64,000 nucleotides of DNA. Source: Deinococcus aquatilis DSM 23025 (lineage in GTDB: Bacteria > Deinococcota > Deinococci > Deinococcales > Deinococcaceae). The DNA lies in assembly GCF_000378445.1 (NCBI RefSeq), contig NZ_KB899708.1, positions 1 through 64,000 on the forward strand. The letters run 5' to 3'. The notes under the pieces were generated by a model. The model saw only the letters and a list, made by a program, of their open reading frames with translations. It made no database searches and was not told the DNA's origin. Position numbers and translations under genes: made by a program. Positions 1 to 8,340 of the stretch are shown here, piece by piece; the stretch's first letter is position 1, and every line of letters begins with the position of its first letter.

Positions 1-2
1 AA

Positions 3-290
3 AGCAAGGGATTTAAGCTGGAAAGCACCCACATGACGCTCCACGATCACGTGGAGCGCCTACTCTGCCTATTGACCCTGGCGTACGTCTGGTGCGTGCT
101 GGTGGGGGTTCTCCAAACCTGCACTGTGAAGGCGCACGGTCGGCGAGCCTGGAGTGTGGTGACGCTGGGCCTCCGGACCCTCGTGCGGACGTTCGTCTGC
201 ATCCACGAGCGTGGGGAGGCGGAAGCCCTGCAACTCATTGGGCTTTTGAAATCCAGCCAGACGCTCAATTCAGAAAGTGTCGGGTACTGA
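3..290 (+). CDS. IS4-family transposase, C-terminal tail (5' part lies outside the window)
   Basis: The frame is open from base 3 to the stop at 288-290 and has no start inside the window. The visible tail runs from KGFKLESTHMT through VERLLCLLTLAYVWCVLVG to KAHGRRAWSVVTLGLRTLVR. This is the usual C-terminal end of Deinococcus IS4-type transposases, just after the region holding the catalytic Glu, which is not visible here. An ATG at 33 would give an 85-residue product but lies in the middle of the domain, so it is not taken as the start. No clear terminal inverted repeat could be identified just downstream. Family assignment is from recalled sequence pattern; whether the element is intact cannot be seen. 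Confidence 0.75.
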   Translation, partial: SKGFKLESTHMTLHDHVERLLCLLTLAYVWCVLVGVLQTCTVKAHGRRAWSVVTLGLRTLVRTFVCIHERGEAEALQLIGLLKSSQTLNSESVGY

Positions 291-300
291 GGCATTAGAG

Positions 301-357
301 GTTCATTTCACATCTGCACGATCCATGATCCTTTTACCCTTCCCACTCACCACTCAC
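301..357. repeat. Small dispersed intergenic repeats (GATCC-type and CCACTCACC-type)
   Basis: The first part, with TTCATTTCACATC followed by CACGATCCATGATCC, resembles the block at 28951-28983. The second part, CCCACTCACCACTCAC at 342-357, resembles short repeats at 5089-5112, 19601-19631 and 36223-36261. It overlaps the stop of the MFS gene. Similarity was judged by eye. Confidence 0.6.
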
Positions 358-1518
358 AGGTTTGATCCCCAGCTTGCGCCCCGGCCACAGGTAATACAGC
401 TCGGTCAGCACGAACACCGCCGCGCCGAGGCCGAAGACTCCGGCGGGACCTGCCAGTTGCCACGCCGCGCCGCCCAGAATGGGGCCGATGGCGTTGCCCA
501 GACTTTCTGTAGCCATCACGGTGCCCCACGCGGCGGCGCGGTGGGCGGTGGGCAGGGTGCGGGCCACCAATCCATTCCAACCCGCAATAAACGCGCCGTA
601 GCCCAGACCCAGAATCAGCGTGACCAGCGCCACCCGCTCACGCAGATCGGGCAGCGCGGCCAGCAAAAAGGCCAGTGCCAGTAGCAGCAGTCCGGGGGCA
701 AGGGCGCGGCGCGGGTGGGTGCGGTCTGCGAGGCGGCCAGCCAACCACAGGCTGAGGCCGAGGCTGACCCCAAACAGGATTCCCGGTAGGATCAGGGCCG
801 ACAGGGGCAACCCGAGCCGCGCCAGCAACGGGTAAATCAGCGTGATGACCAGCCCCGGTGCCAGCGTCTGGGCAAAGGCGGCAGGCAGCAGCACCCCCAC
901 CCGCGACCAGCCCGCCCACGGATTCCGCCCCGTTTCAGCGTTGTCTTTGTCTTGCCGGGGCAGATGAAGTGTCCACAGCGTGAGGGCCAGGACCAGTGCC
1001 ACCACCTGAACGCCCAGCAGCACCGCCCACGCCGTATCGGGGCGCGTTTGCATCAGCGGGCCGATCAGCAGAATGCCCGCCAGAATCGCTGGGGTCGCCA
1101 CCAGATTGCTGACCGACAGGGCACGCGCCGTGCGTTCTGGCCGCGCAAAAGCCTGCGAGGCATTCATGACCCCCGGCCACAATGCGGCATACGCCAAGCC
1201 CCACAAAGCGCCGCCCAGCACCAACCACAACGGCGAGGGAGCCACACGGGTTCCCACGATGACGGCCAGCCCCAGCGCCGCGCCCAGCGTCAGCAGCCGC
1301 CCCAGCCCCCAGCGTTCTGTGACCAGCCCCAGCGGGCCTTTGGCAAGCGCATCGGCCAGATAGTGCAGGCCCACCATCAGGCCGATCAGGGCCGTAGAAA
1401 AGCCGAGGCTGGGGCCTGCGACGGGCAACACCGACACCACGAACCCCGTGCGGACCAGTTCGGACGCCAGCAGCAGCGCCAACAGTCTCAGTACGGTCAG
1501 GGGGCGCGTCCAAAGCAT
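334..1518 (-). CDS. MFS-type transporter
   Basis: Predicted inner-membrane transporter of about 394 residues, almost entirely hydrophobic with roughly twelve membrane spans, typical of the major facilitator superfamily. The first half contains GFSTALIGLMVGLHYLADAL followed by a basic loop (ERWGLGRL), matching the usual TM2-TM3 layout of drug and sugar exporters. The ATG at 1518 is preferred over the upstream GTG/ATG options because the first membrane span follows it directly and a TACAAT -10 box lies 8 bases upstream, giving a leaderless message. Substrate cannot be told from sequence. It stands alone between the transposase tail and a divergently transcribed small gene. Confidence 0.8.
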   Translation of the reverse strand: MLWTRPLTVLRLLALLLASELVRTGFVVSVLPVAGPSLGFSTALIGLMVGLHYLADALAKGPLGLVTERWGLGRLLTLGAALGLAVIVGTRVAPSPLWLVLGGALWGLAYAALWPGVMNASQAFARPERTARALSVSNLVATPAILAGILLIGPLMQTRPDTAWAVLLGVQVVALVLALTLWTLHLPRQDKDNAETGRNPWAGWSRVGVLLPAAFAQTLAPGLVITLIYPLLARLGLPLSALILPGILFGVSLGLSLWLAGRLADRTHPRRALAPGLLLLALAFLLAALPDLRERVALVTLILGLGYGAFIAGWNGLVARTLPTAHRAAAWGTVMATESLGNAIGPILGGAAWQLAGPAGVFGLGAAVFVLTELYYLWPGRKLGIKPVSGEWEG

Positions 1519-1526
1519 CAGGGGCG

Positions 1527-1532
1527 ATTGTA
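1527..1532 (-). promoter_or_regulatory. -10 box (TACAAT), leaderless promoter of the MFS gene
   Basis: On the minus strand TACAAT is followed by 8 bases and then the ATG at 1518, so transcription would begin at or next to the start codon. No good -35 was seen. Confidence 0.5.
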
Positions 1533-1747
1533 TCCGCCTGGCCTCCGGTTCCGGCAACGCACGCAGGCAGAGGTCAGGCCGACCTTCAGTCAGCACCGTG
1601 CCGTAAGGGAATAGTAATGACCATCCCGTTAGACTGAATACAAGAAAGCTGCCAGTGCACTGAGCAGCCCCTTTTCATGCCTTTTATGCCTGCTGTCTCC
1701 CGCGCCCTTTCCCCCGTTGCCATGTCACGTCAAGGAGTTGCCCACTT

Positions 1748-2125
1748 ATGAGTCTGTTTGATCCCATCGATTCCGATTTTCAATCATTTCTGTTCGTGGA
1801 ATCTGTGGTGTTTCCGCAGGTCTTGGCACTCCCCACGCATGAATACGTGCCGGAAGGCGAACTTTATACCTTCTGTTTCGCCAACGGCTACGGGGCGCTC
1901 GTGGTGCGCCTGAGCGGGCACACGATGGCCGACGCCTTCGAGCTGTGCATGCTGGACTGCACGGTGCAGCCGCCGCAGCCCACCTTTCAGACATTCATCG
2001 CTGCCAGCATCCTGCCGGGCTTATCCCATGAGGCTGTCACGCAGTTGTTGGTGAGGGCCGAACACCTGCCCCGCCACCCCGCGCTGATCCAGGCGCAAAC
2101 GTCGCTGCTGGACGAACTGTTTTAG
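1748..2125 (+). CDS. Hypothetical protein (125 aa)
   Basis: A 125-residue soluble, acidic protein I do not recognise. It opens MSLFDPIDSDFQSFLFVESV and has no signal peptide, membrane span or obvious catalytic motif. A clear AAGGAG lies at about 1732-1737, well placed for the ATG at 1748, and codon use is like the neighbours (G/C in third position), so the gene is probably real. The long Asp/Glu-containing C-terminus ends LLDELF. It is separated by 134 bases from the Hen1-type gene downstream, so co-transcription is possible but not shown. Confidence 0.7.
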   Translation: MSLFDPIDSDFQSFLFVESVVFPQVLALPTHEYVPEGELYTFCFANGYGALVVRLSGHTMADAFELCMLDCTVQPPQPTFQTFIAASILPGLSHEAVTQLLVRAEHLPRHPALIQAQTSLLDELF

Positions 2126-2259
2126 GCAGACACTCTGGACTCTGGGCTGTCACAGGCTCCAACTTCCAACGCCTCTTTCCGGGAAGACTCAGCCGCTTGG
2201 CAGAGGCACGGGCCGAGGCGGACTGTTAGGCTGACCTGCAGAGGAGAACCGACCCTGCC

Positions 2260-3681
2260 GTGCTGCTCACCCTGACCCTGACCCAACCCAACGCTGCCCA
2301 ACCCGGCGCGACCTCACCTGACAGATTCCAGCCTGCTTCCGACCTCGGATTCCTGCTGCACAAGCATCCCGAACGCCTGCAAACGCAGACGCTGTCGTTT
2401 GGCACGGCATCAGTGTTTTATCCGCAGGTCAGCGCCCAGCAAACCACGGTGGCCCTGCTGCTGGAAGTAGACCCGGTGGGGCTGTCGCGTACCTCTCGCC
2501 CAGGCGAGGGTGGTGCGCCGCTGGAACCGTACGTGAATGACCGCCCCTACGCCTCGGGCAGCTTTCTGGCCGTCGCCCTGCGGGACGCATTCGGCACGGC
2601 CTTGACCGGGCGCAGCAAGGCGCGGCAGGCTCTGGCGGATCAGGCTCTGGCTTTCTCGGTGTATCTGCCCTGCATCACGGCACGCGGGCCGGAAGATTTA
2701 CCGGAGCGCCTGTTTGGGCCGCTGGGCTACGCAGTGCAGGCCACGCCGATTGCGCTTGATCCACTGTACCCCGAATGGGGCGAGCGGCCCTACGTGGAGT
2801 TGAAGCTATCCGGGCAGATGCGCCTGCGTGATCTGCTGGCCCACCTGTATGTGCTGCTGCCCGTGCTGGACGGAGGAAAACGCCACTACTACCTCAACGA
2901 TGCCGAGGTGGACAAGCTGGCCCGGCACAGCGCAGGCTGGCTGGATACCCACCCCGAACGCGACCTGATTACCCGCCGTTATCTGCGTTTTGCAGCGCTG
3001 GTGCGCCAGGCCGAGGAAGGATTCTCTCAGAGCAACTCCAGTGAGTTGGAACAGACCGCCCCGAGCGCCTCTCTGCGGCCCCGGCTGCACGACGAGCGCC
3101 TGCGCTGGGTGGCCGATCAGGTGGCGGCCAGCGGCGCGGCGCAGGTACTCGACCTCGGCTGCGGCGAGGGCAAACTCCTGCGCCTGCTGCTGGAACTGGG
3201 GCAGATTCGGCAACTGGTGGGCATGGATGTCAGCGCCCGCGCCCTGGAGATCGCCGCCCGCCGCCTGAATCTGCGCGAACGCCCCGAACTGGCCGCCCGC
3301 GTGCAACTGCTTCACGGCAGCCTGTCCTATCCCGATTCGCGCCTGAAGGGGTTCGGGGTCGCCACGCTGGTGGAAGTCATCGAGCATCTGGAACCGCACC
3401 AGATCGGGCCGCTGACCCAGCATGTGTTTGGCGATGCTCAGCCCCGCACGGTGATCGTGACCACGCCCAACCGCGAATACAACGCCGTATTTGCAGACGG
3501 CGGGCAGGACATGCGCCACCCCGACCACCGTTTTGAATGGACGCGGGCCGAATTCGCAGCCTGGGCCGAGGCCGCCGCACAGACCCACGGCTACGCGCTG
3601 ACGCTGCACGGCCTGGGCGACACCCATCCCGATTACGGCCCGATCACGCAGGCGGCTGTGTTTGTGCGACACAACGGGTAA
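2260..3681 (+). CDS. hen1: Hen1-type 3'-terminal RNA ribose 2'-O-methyltransferase
   Basis: Predicted to methylate the 2'-OH of the 3' end of broken RNA with S-adenosylmethionine, which protects a repaired end from being cut again. Residues 1-250 match the bacterial Hen1 N-terminal domain (DLGFLLHKHPERLQT, SFGTASVFYPQ). Residues 280-473 are the methyltransferase: SAM motif VLDLGCGEGKLL (297-308) and the metal-site set EVIEH (372-376) with HPDHRFEW (420-427), as in Clostridium Hen1. Length 473 is usual. The start is GTG 2260 after GAGGAG. In most bacteria hen1 sits beside pnkp, which encodes kinase, phosphatase and ligase; no pnkp is visible here. A PstS-like gene follows after 2 bases. Confidence 0.88.
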   Translation: MLLTLTLTQPNAAQPGATSPDRFQPASDLGFLLHKHPERLQTQTLSFGTASVFYPQVSAQQTTVALLLEVDPVGLSRTSRPGEGGAPLEPYVNDRPYASGSFLAVALRDAFGTALTGRSKARQALADQALAFSVYLPCITARGPEDLPERLFGPLGYAVQATPIALDPLYPEWGERPYVELKLSGQMRLRDLLAHLYVLLPVLDGGKRHYYLNDAEVDKLARHSAGWLDTHPERDLITRRYLRFAALVRQAEEGFSQSNSSELEQTAPSASLRPRLHDERLRWVADQVAASGAAQVLDLGCGEGKLLRLLLELGQIRQLVGMDVSARALEIAARRLNLRERPELAARVQLLHGSLSYPDSRLKGFGVATLVEVIEHLEPHQIGPLTQHVFGDAQPRTVIVTTPNREYNAVFADGGQDMRHPDHRFEWTRAEFAAWAEAAAQTHGYALTLHGLGDTHPDYGPITQAAVFVRHNG

Positions 3682-3683
3682 AA

Positions 3684-4751
3684 ATGCTGCGCCGCCTGAG
3701 CCTGCCGCGACTGCTTTTGCCCGCCCTGTTCCTGCTGGGGTGGTTGACGGCTGGCTCAGCTTTGGCCCAGGCGCCCGTGCCCCCGAACGTACCCCTGAAA
3801 CTGGCGGGCAGCACACCGCCCTGGGTCGCGGCCAACTTCAGCGCCCTGCCGCCTGACGCGGCCTTCCGCGAGTTGTATGCCGGACGGATAGACGGCGTGC
3901 TGGGCACCTTGCCCGGTCCCCGGCCCCCAGCAGGAGTGGGAGAGGTGCTGAGCATTCCGGTGGGCCTGTTTCCGGTGTCGGTGGCGTACAGCCTGCCGGG
4001 AATAGAGCTACGGCTGGATGTGCCGACCCTGTGCCTGATGCTGTCGGGGCGGGTGCGGGTCTGGAACCATGCACGCCTGCGGGCGCTGAATCCAGAAGCC
4101 ACCCTGCCCGAGTTGCCCGTGCTGGTCAGTGCGCGGGTGGCCCGCAACGGAGTCAGTTTGGCCGCTGCCGGAGCCTGCGTGAAGGCGGGCCTGTGGCCTG
4201 CGCGGTGGCTCAAATCCAACTGGGTGGCGGGAGCCAGCCTGACGCGGGCGGCCCTGGGATCGCAGCGGGCCGACCTGAACATTCCCGGCGTGCTGATGCT
4301 GCTGGGGCCGCGTGACGTGCCGCAGGGCGCACAGGTGGCCCAGTTACGCTCGCCGGGGGGCGAGTTTGTGGGGCCGCAGCAAGCCGCCAGCTCCGGCGCT
4401 GCGGCGTCAAGCTCTGTGCCGCTGTATCCGGGGGCCGATTCTAGGTTGCCTTCTGCTCCTTTCCGGCCCCTGCCCCCCGTAAACGAGGTGGGCGCATACC
4501 CCCTGCGCGGCGTGGTGTGGCTGAGTACCTTGCGCGAACAGGCCTACCGGGGCCGGAAGGAAGCACAGGCCCAGGCTCTGATCCAGTTGGCCGAAAGCTT
4601 GCAGGCCGGAGCATCGGCTACAGCAGCCGACACAGGGCCGGGGGGCGGCTTTGTGGGTCTGCCGCTCAATGCCCGCCCGCCCCTGCGCCTCACCTACCGG
4701 GGTGCTGATGTGGTTGGCTTACCTGCTTCGGCCTCGGCCACCAGCCCATAG
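3684..4751 (+). CDS. PstS-like periplasmic binding protein (degenerate)
   Basis: Secreted protein of 355 residues with a signal peptide (LLLPALFLLGWLTAGSALAQA, cleavage near residue 29). Residues 60-180 recall phosphate-binding PstS: an IPV..FPVSVAYSLPG stretch, then LMLSGRVRVWNHARLRALNP (PstS: GKI..WNDP.I..LNP) and a long LP..PV strand. The serine/glycine phosphate loop (SDGSGT in PstS) reads ARNGVS, so phosphate binding in the classical way is doubtful. The C-terminal third is low-complexity (Ala/Ser/Pro). It follows hen1 by 2 bases and probably shares its message. No pstCAB genes are nearby. It could be a solute-binding protein with a new ligand. Confidence 0.6.
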   Translation: MLRRLSLPRLLLPALFLLGWLTAGSALAQAPVPPNVPLKLAGSTPPWVAANFSALPPDAAFRELYAGRIDGVLGTLPGPRPPAGVGEVLSIPVGLFPVSVAYSLPGIELRLDVPTLCLMLSGRVRVWNHARLRALNPEATLPELPVLVSARVARNGVSLAAAGACVKAGLWPARWLKSNWVAGASLTRAALGSQRADLNIPGVLMLLGPRDVPQGAQVAQLRSPGGEFVGPQQAASSGAAASSSVPLYPGADSRLPSAPFRPLPPVNEVGAYPLRGVVWLSTLREQAYRGRKEAQAQALIQLAESLQAGASATAADTGPGGGFVGLPLNARPPLRLTYRGADVVGLPASASATSP

Positions 4752-5020
4752 ATTTCCAGAAAACGGCGGGTCCGGGCGGCCAGCGTCGGCAGCGGCGCGA
4801 CCTCCCCACACACCCAATCGGGCGCGTAGCTGCGGCACACTGCGGGCCGGGTGCTGTAGATGCCGCACAGACAGTCCGGCCCCAGGTTCACGCACGGCAC
4901 GCCCAGCGGCTTGCCCAGTGCGTGAATATCCGGCGCGGCGCAGCAGGCCCCACACGCGGTACAGTCCCGCACCAGCACGGAGCGGGCGGGGTAGGCGGGG
5001 GGAGCGGCGAAGGGGTCCAT
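4694..5020 (-). CDS. YkgJ-family cysteine-cluster protein
   Basis: A small 108-residue protein with the cysteine spacing of the YkgJ/Fe-S-oxidoreductase-like family: CTACGACC near residues 20-27, then CVNLGPDCLCGIYSTRPAVC and a final VC. Such proteins are thought to bind zinc or iron, and their precise role is unknown. Start ATG 5020. Its 3' end overlaps the end of the convergent PstS-like gene by 58 bases, so the last residues of both are encoded by the same DNA. The family call rests on the cysteine pattern and R-P-x-x-C-R-x-Y tail. Confidence 0.8.
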   Translation of the reverse strand: MDPFAAPPAYPARSVLVRDCTACGACCAAPDIHALGKPLGVPCVNLGPDCLCGIYSTRPAVCRSYAPDWVCGEVAPLPTLAARTRRFLEIYGLVAEAEAGKPTTSAPR

Positions 5021-5028
5021 GAAAACCG

Positions 5029-5112
5029 TGAGTGGTCAGTAGGGAGTGGAAAAAGAGGAGCAGCCCAAGCTTGAGCCTGATTGTTTTCCCTACTCACCAC
5101 TCACCACTTACT
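5029..5112. repeat. Imperfect inverted pair of GTGAGTGG/CCACTCAC small repeats
   Basis: The left arm, GTGAGTGGTCAGTAGGG at 5029-5045, faces the right arm CCCTACTCACCACTCACCAC at 5089-5108. The right arm runs into the last codons of hisC. It may act as a terminator for hisC on the minus strand. The same motif recurs elsewhere in the window. Confidence 0.55.
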
Positions 5113-6214
5113 GAATTTCTCCCACTGCTGCAATCAGCGCGTCATTCTCTGCCGGGGTGCCCACCGCCACACGCAGGCAGCCGTGCAGTCCGGGCAGGCG
5201 GTCCTGGCGGCGAACCACGATGCCGTGCTCCAGCAGATGACGGTAGGCGGCGTCGGCATCGGGGGTGCGGAGCAGGAAGAAGTTGGCCTGACTGGGAATC
5301 GGCTTGCAGGTGGGATGTCCAGCCAGAGCTGCCAGCATCCGCTCCCGCTCGCCGACCACCTCGGCGGCGCGGTGCTGCACGTATTCGGGGTTTTCCAGTG
5401 CCACTTCCAGTGCGGCCTGTGTGAGGGCATTCACGTTGAAAGCGGAGACCAGTTTTTGCAACTGGGTCGCCATTTGGGGGGAAGTCAGCGCGTAACCCAG
5501 CCGCACTCCAGCCAAACCCCACGCTTTGCTGAAGGTGCGGAGGCTCAGGCGGTTGCCGCCTTCTTGCACCAGCGAGCGGTAATCGGTGCCGCTGTATTGG
5601 TGGTAAGCCTCGTCCAGCACCACGACCCAGCCCTCTGCGGCCTCCACCACGGCCCGCACATCGGCCTCATTGTCGGCGTACCCGGTGGGCGCGTGCGGCT
5701 GCGTGACGTACAGCACGCCGGGAGGATTGGCTTTCAGGGCGACCTTTAAACCCTCTACAGGCAGAGAAAAATCGGGGTTCAGCGGCACCTGTACCAGCGT
5801 GGCCCCCAGAAGCTGAGCTTCCAGGGTATACACGCTAAAGGTGGGGCTGACGGTCAGTACGGTCTGGCCGATGCCCGCGAGTTCGGTCAAGAGTTTAATC
5901 AGGACGTTGCTGCCCGGTGTGACCACCACACCCGACGCGTCCCAACCCTCGTAGGCGGCAATCGCGGCTTGCAGCGTTTCGGCGTGCAGATCGGGATAGC
6001 GGTTCCAGGGACGGGCCAGCATGCGCTCCACGGCCTGCGCCTTCAGGTCGGCGGGAAAATCGTAGGCGCTTTCGTTCTGATCCAGCTTGATGGGCGCGTC
6101 GATGGGCGTAAACGGATAGGCGGGTACGTCGCGCACTGCTGCCCGTACGCCGCTGGTGGGCGTGGGCAGGACGGCTGCGGCCTGATCCTGAGACGAGAGA
6201 GGTGTAGAGGTCAT
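5108..6214 (-). CDS. hisC: Histidinol-phosphate aminotransferase-like enzyme
   Basis: PLP-dependent fold-type I aminotransferase of 368 residues. It is expected to make histidinol phosphate from imidazole-acetol phosphate and glutamate. Visible motifs: LDQNESAYDFP near residue 44, the PLP-lysine in TFSKAWGLAGVRLGYA (Lys about 230), and DEAYHQYS at 201. The usual NPNNPTG loop reads TQPHAPTG (171-178), so the Asn that contacts the PLP ring oxygen is Ala here, which is odd for the family. Start ATG 6214 gives the usual length. No other his genes are near. A related activity on another substrate is possible given the loop change. Confidence 0.85.
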   Translation of the reverse strand: MTSTPLSSQDQAAAVLPTPTSGVRAAVRDVPAYPFTPIDAPIKLDQNESAYDFPADLKAQAVERMLARPWNRYPDLHAETLQAAIAAYEGWDASGVVVTPGSNVLIKLLTELAGIGQTVLTVSPTFSVYTLEAQLLGATLVQVPLNPDFSLPVEGLKVALKANPPGVLYVTQPHAPTGYADNEADVRAVVEAAEGWVVVLDEAYHQYSGTDYRSLVQEGGNRLSLRTFSKAWGLAGVRLGYALTSPQMATQLQKLVSAFNVNALTQAALEVALENPEYVQHRAAEVVGERERMLAALAGHPTCKPIPSQANFFLLRTPDADAAYRHLLEHGIVVRRQDRLPGLHGCLRVAVGTPAENDALIAAVGEIQ

Positions 6215-6338
6215 ATATGGGTTCTAGCATTCCACTGGCCTCCCGTGCCGTGAAGTGTCCACCCACACCAAACGCCCGTTAGGTGACGCGGCGGCGTGCT
6301 ACCCTGACCGGGATGCGCCCGGCGCGTTCTCAGATGCC

Positions 6339-6992
6339 ATGACGGATTCTTCCAGCCCCCCACCAGCCCCCACCGTGCCGCCTGCCGCGCCCAGCAAACC
6401 GCGCCGCGAGCAGATTCACGAGGTCGCCAGCCGCCTGTTCTCGGAGCGCGGCTATCACGCAACTTCTATGCGCGATCTGGCAGGCCAACTGGGAATGCAG
6501 GGCGGGAGCCTCTATGCCCATATCGCCTCCAAAGATGAACTGTTGATCGGGATTGTGGACCGCGCTGCCCGTCAGTTCGACGGCGCACTGTTTACCCTGC
6601 GCGGCGATTCTCTGCCCGCACCCGAAAAAATCCGTGAGGCCATGCACCGCCATATTCGCGTGGTGGCCGACAACATGGAGAGCGCCACCGTGTTTTTTCA
6701 TGAGTGGAAGCACCTGTCGCCCGAGGCCTATACCCGCGTGACCAACTGGCGCGACACCATCGACGCCTTTTACCGCGATCTGGTCATTCAGGGCATCCGC
6801 GAGGGCAGCCTGCGCCCCGACCTCGACCCCAAGATGACGGCCAACCTGATCCTGTCGGCGGTGAACTGGGCCTACACGTGGTACCGCCCCGGCGGCAGCA
6901 TGACCCCGCGTGACGTGGCCGAGAAATACGCCGATATGCTGCTGGGCGGCTTGCAGGCGGCCCCGAAGCTGGCCGCACCGGAGCAACCATGA
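6339..6992 (+). CDS. TetR-family transcriptional regulator
   Basis: A 217-residue repressor-like protein. After a Pro/Ser/Ala-rich lead of about 20 residues comes the TetR helix-turn-helix: [21 protein letters not shown] then [26 protein letters not shown]. The C-terminal half ([21 protein letters not shown] to [10 protein letters not shown]) matches the KstR2/fatty-acid-type TetR ligand domain. ATG 6339 is chosen because the longer reading has no family match. A TACCCT -10-like box lies at 6300-6305, giving a leader of about 27 bases. The next gene starts inside its stop (ATGA). The ligand and target are unknown. Confidence 0.82.
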   Translation: MTDSSSPPPAPTVPPAAPSKPRREQIHEVASRLFSERGYHATSMRDLAGQLGMQGGSLYAHIASKDELLIGIVDRAARQFDGALFTLRGDSLPAPEKIREAMHRHIRVVADNMESATVFFHEWKHLSPEAYTRVTNWRDTIDAFYRDLVIQGIREGSLRPDLDPKMTANLILSAVNWAYTWYRPGGSMTPRDVAEKYADMLLGGLQAAPKLAAPEQP

Positions 6993-7303
6993 GCAATCCT
7001 ACCGTCACCGTCAAAATCCGCGACGCCCTGAAATTTGCACAGGGCCGCGCCGAGAAGTTCAGCCGCACCCAGCAACTGGAAATCGGCACCGATCTGTTTA
7101 TCCGCATTGCTCCGGGCGGAAGGCGCTTTTTGCTGTTTTGCCTCGACGGTGAACCCGATCAGGCCAACGCCCGCGCCATAGCTGCCACACTGGGCCTGAA
7201 AGATCCGCAGTACGGGTGGCATCAGGGGGCTACCCTGCGCTCATTGACGGTGGTAGAGGCGGGATCGGAAGTGGTGGCAGAAGCGCCGGAAACGGGGGAA
7301 TAA
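6989..7303 (+). CDS. Hypothetical protein (104 aa), coupled to the TetR gene
   Basis: A 104-residue soluble protein that I do not recognise. The ATG overlaps the upstream TetR stop by 4 bases (ATGA), which argues for translational coupling. The sequence is basic near the start ([20 protein letters not shown]) and has an [20 protein letters not shown] core that may form a small beta-sheet domain. No signal peptide, membrane span or known motif is seen. Codon use matches the neighbours. Confidence 0.7.
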   Translation: MSNPTVTVKIRDALKFAQGRAEKFSRTQQLEIGTDLFIRIAPGGRRFLLFCLDGEPDQANARAIAATLGLKDPQYGWHQGATLRSLTVVEAGSEVVAEAPETGE

Positions 7304-7346
7304 TTGATTGGTCCCTGTTGGGCTGAGCTACGTTCAGGGGAGACAT

Positions 7347-7431
7347 AACCCCCCAGTCGGCTTCGCCGCCAGCCCCCCTGAGAAGGGTGGTCCTCCCCTT
7401 AAGGGGGGCGTTGCGTCAGCAACGGGGGGTT
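7347..7431 (-). repeat. Cloverleaf-like dispersed repeat, copy A
   Basis: An 85-base copy, in the opposite orientation to the other four. The ends AACCCCCC and GGGGGGTT can close a stem around three arms: GTTGC/GCAAC, a G/C-rich arm, and CGGC-GAA-GCCG. It lies between the hypothetical gene ending at 7303 and the SRPBCC gene, in a 262-base gap with no gene that I can support. Confidence 0.8.
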
Positions 7432-7565
7432 GAGCCACCCAGCCTTCAAGAGCTTGCCCAGCTCGGCCAGAATCAAGAGCAGCACGCCCAGGCAACACCA
7501 CCAAACAGTACGGCCAAAAAAACGAAACAGGCACCGAAATGCCTGCCCCGTCTTCCTGTCAACTC

Positions 7566-8213
7566 TCAGTTTTTCGGGTTGCTGCCCTCAAACGACGCCT
7601 TGAACTTCTGCAAGTCTTCGGCAATCTGCTGGCTGGGTTCCTCGCCAAACAGCTTGGCGACAGCTGCACCCAGCGGGCCAGCGGGCGGGCGGTAGCTGAG
7701 GGCCACGTGAATCCGGGTGCCGCCCGTGGGCATGCTCTCAAACTGCACGCTGCCCGCGTTGTCTACGGTGGCTCCGGGAAGGCTGTGCCAGCCGATGCGC
7801 TCGCCGGGCTTGTCGTTCACGATTTCGGCTTCCCATTCCACATGCGTGCCCAGAGGAGCCTTGGCAACCCAGCGGCTGCGCTTGTCGTCCAGCACCGTGA
7901 CCGTTTCCAGATGGCTCATGATGTGGGGCAGATTGTCCAGCTTGCGCCAGTAGTCGTAGACCTGCTGGGCGGGGCGGTCGATGACCACGCTGTGCTCCAC
8001 GAAAATAGGCTTGGCAGCGCTGGCATTGCCGCTCAGGCCAGCCACGGCCATGACAGGATCGTTGCCGGTGGCGGCGCGGTAGGCGAGGTATCCACCAATG
8101 GCGGCCATGCCGAGGCCCAGCACGCCACGTTTTCTGAGGCCCATCAGCAGGAGTGCCCCGCCCGCTGCGCCGCTGATCATGCGGCCCTGATCCATGCCTT
8201 CTGTTTTCGTCAT
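7566..8213 (-). CDS. Membrane-anchored SRPBCC (START-like) family protein
   Basis: A 215-residue protein. Residues 12-47 hold two glycine-rich hydrophobic stretches ([30 protein letters not shown]), probably a membrane anchor. Residues 70-205 fit the polyketide cyclase/SRPBCC fold: [29 protein letters not shown], then [18 protein letters not shown]. Such domains bind hydrophobic ligands; no ligand can be named. The ATG at 8213 is preferred over the upstream option because GGAGG lies 6-10 bases before it. It converges with the small gene at 6989. Confidence 0.82.
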   Translation of the reverse strand: MTKTEGMDQGRMISGAAGGALLLMGLRKRGVLGLGMAAIGGYLAYRAATGNDPVMAVAGLSGNASAAKPIFVEHSVVIDRPAQQVYDYWRKLDNLPHIMSHLETVTVLDDKRSRWVAKAPLGTHVEWEAEIVNDKPGERIGWHSLPGATVDNAGSVQFESMPTGGTRIHVALSYRPPAGPLGAAVAKLFGEEPSQQIAEDLQKFKASFEGSNPKN

Positions 8214-8311
8214 ATGTGAATCCTCCGTGATTTGCAGTGTATGTGCGCCGCCCTCACAGGCGGGTGAAGTCTTGCCCAACACAGATTAAGGCCAAGTGCG
8301 ATTAGATGCAG

Positions 8312-8336
8312 TGTGGTCAGGTGGTCAGGTGGTCAG
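8312..8336. repeat. Short tandem repeat, GTGGTCAG x3
   Basis: Three head-to-tail GTGGTCAG units just downstream of the metallopeptidase stop. They may be a slippage product. No function is seen. Confidence 0.55.
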
Positions 8337-8340
8337 AGGC

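Noticed and set aside
1..300. Complete insertion sequence at the left edge
   Set aside because: Only the C-terminal tail of the transposase is in the window and no terminal inverted repeat could be matched.
7347..7534. Short ORFs within cloverleaf repeat copy A
   Set aside because: Reading frames differ among the copies and are broken by the stem-forming changes, so the repeats do not look coding.
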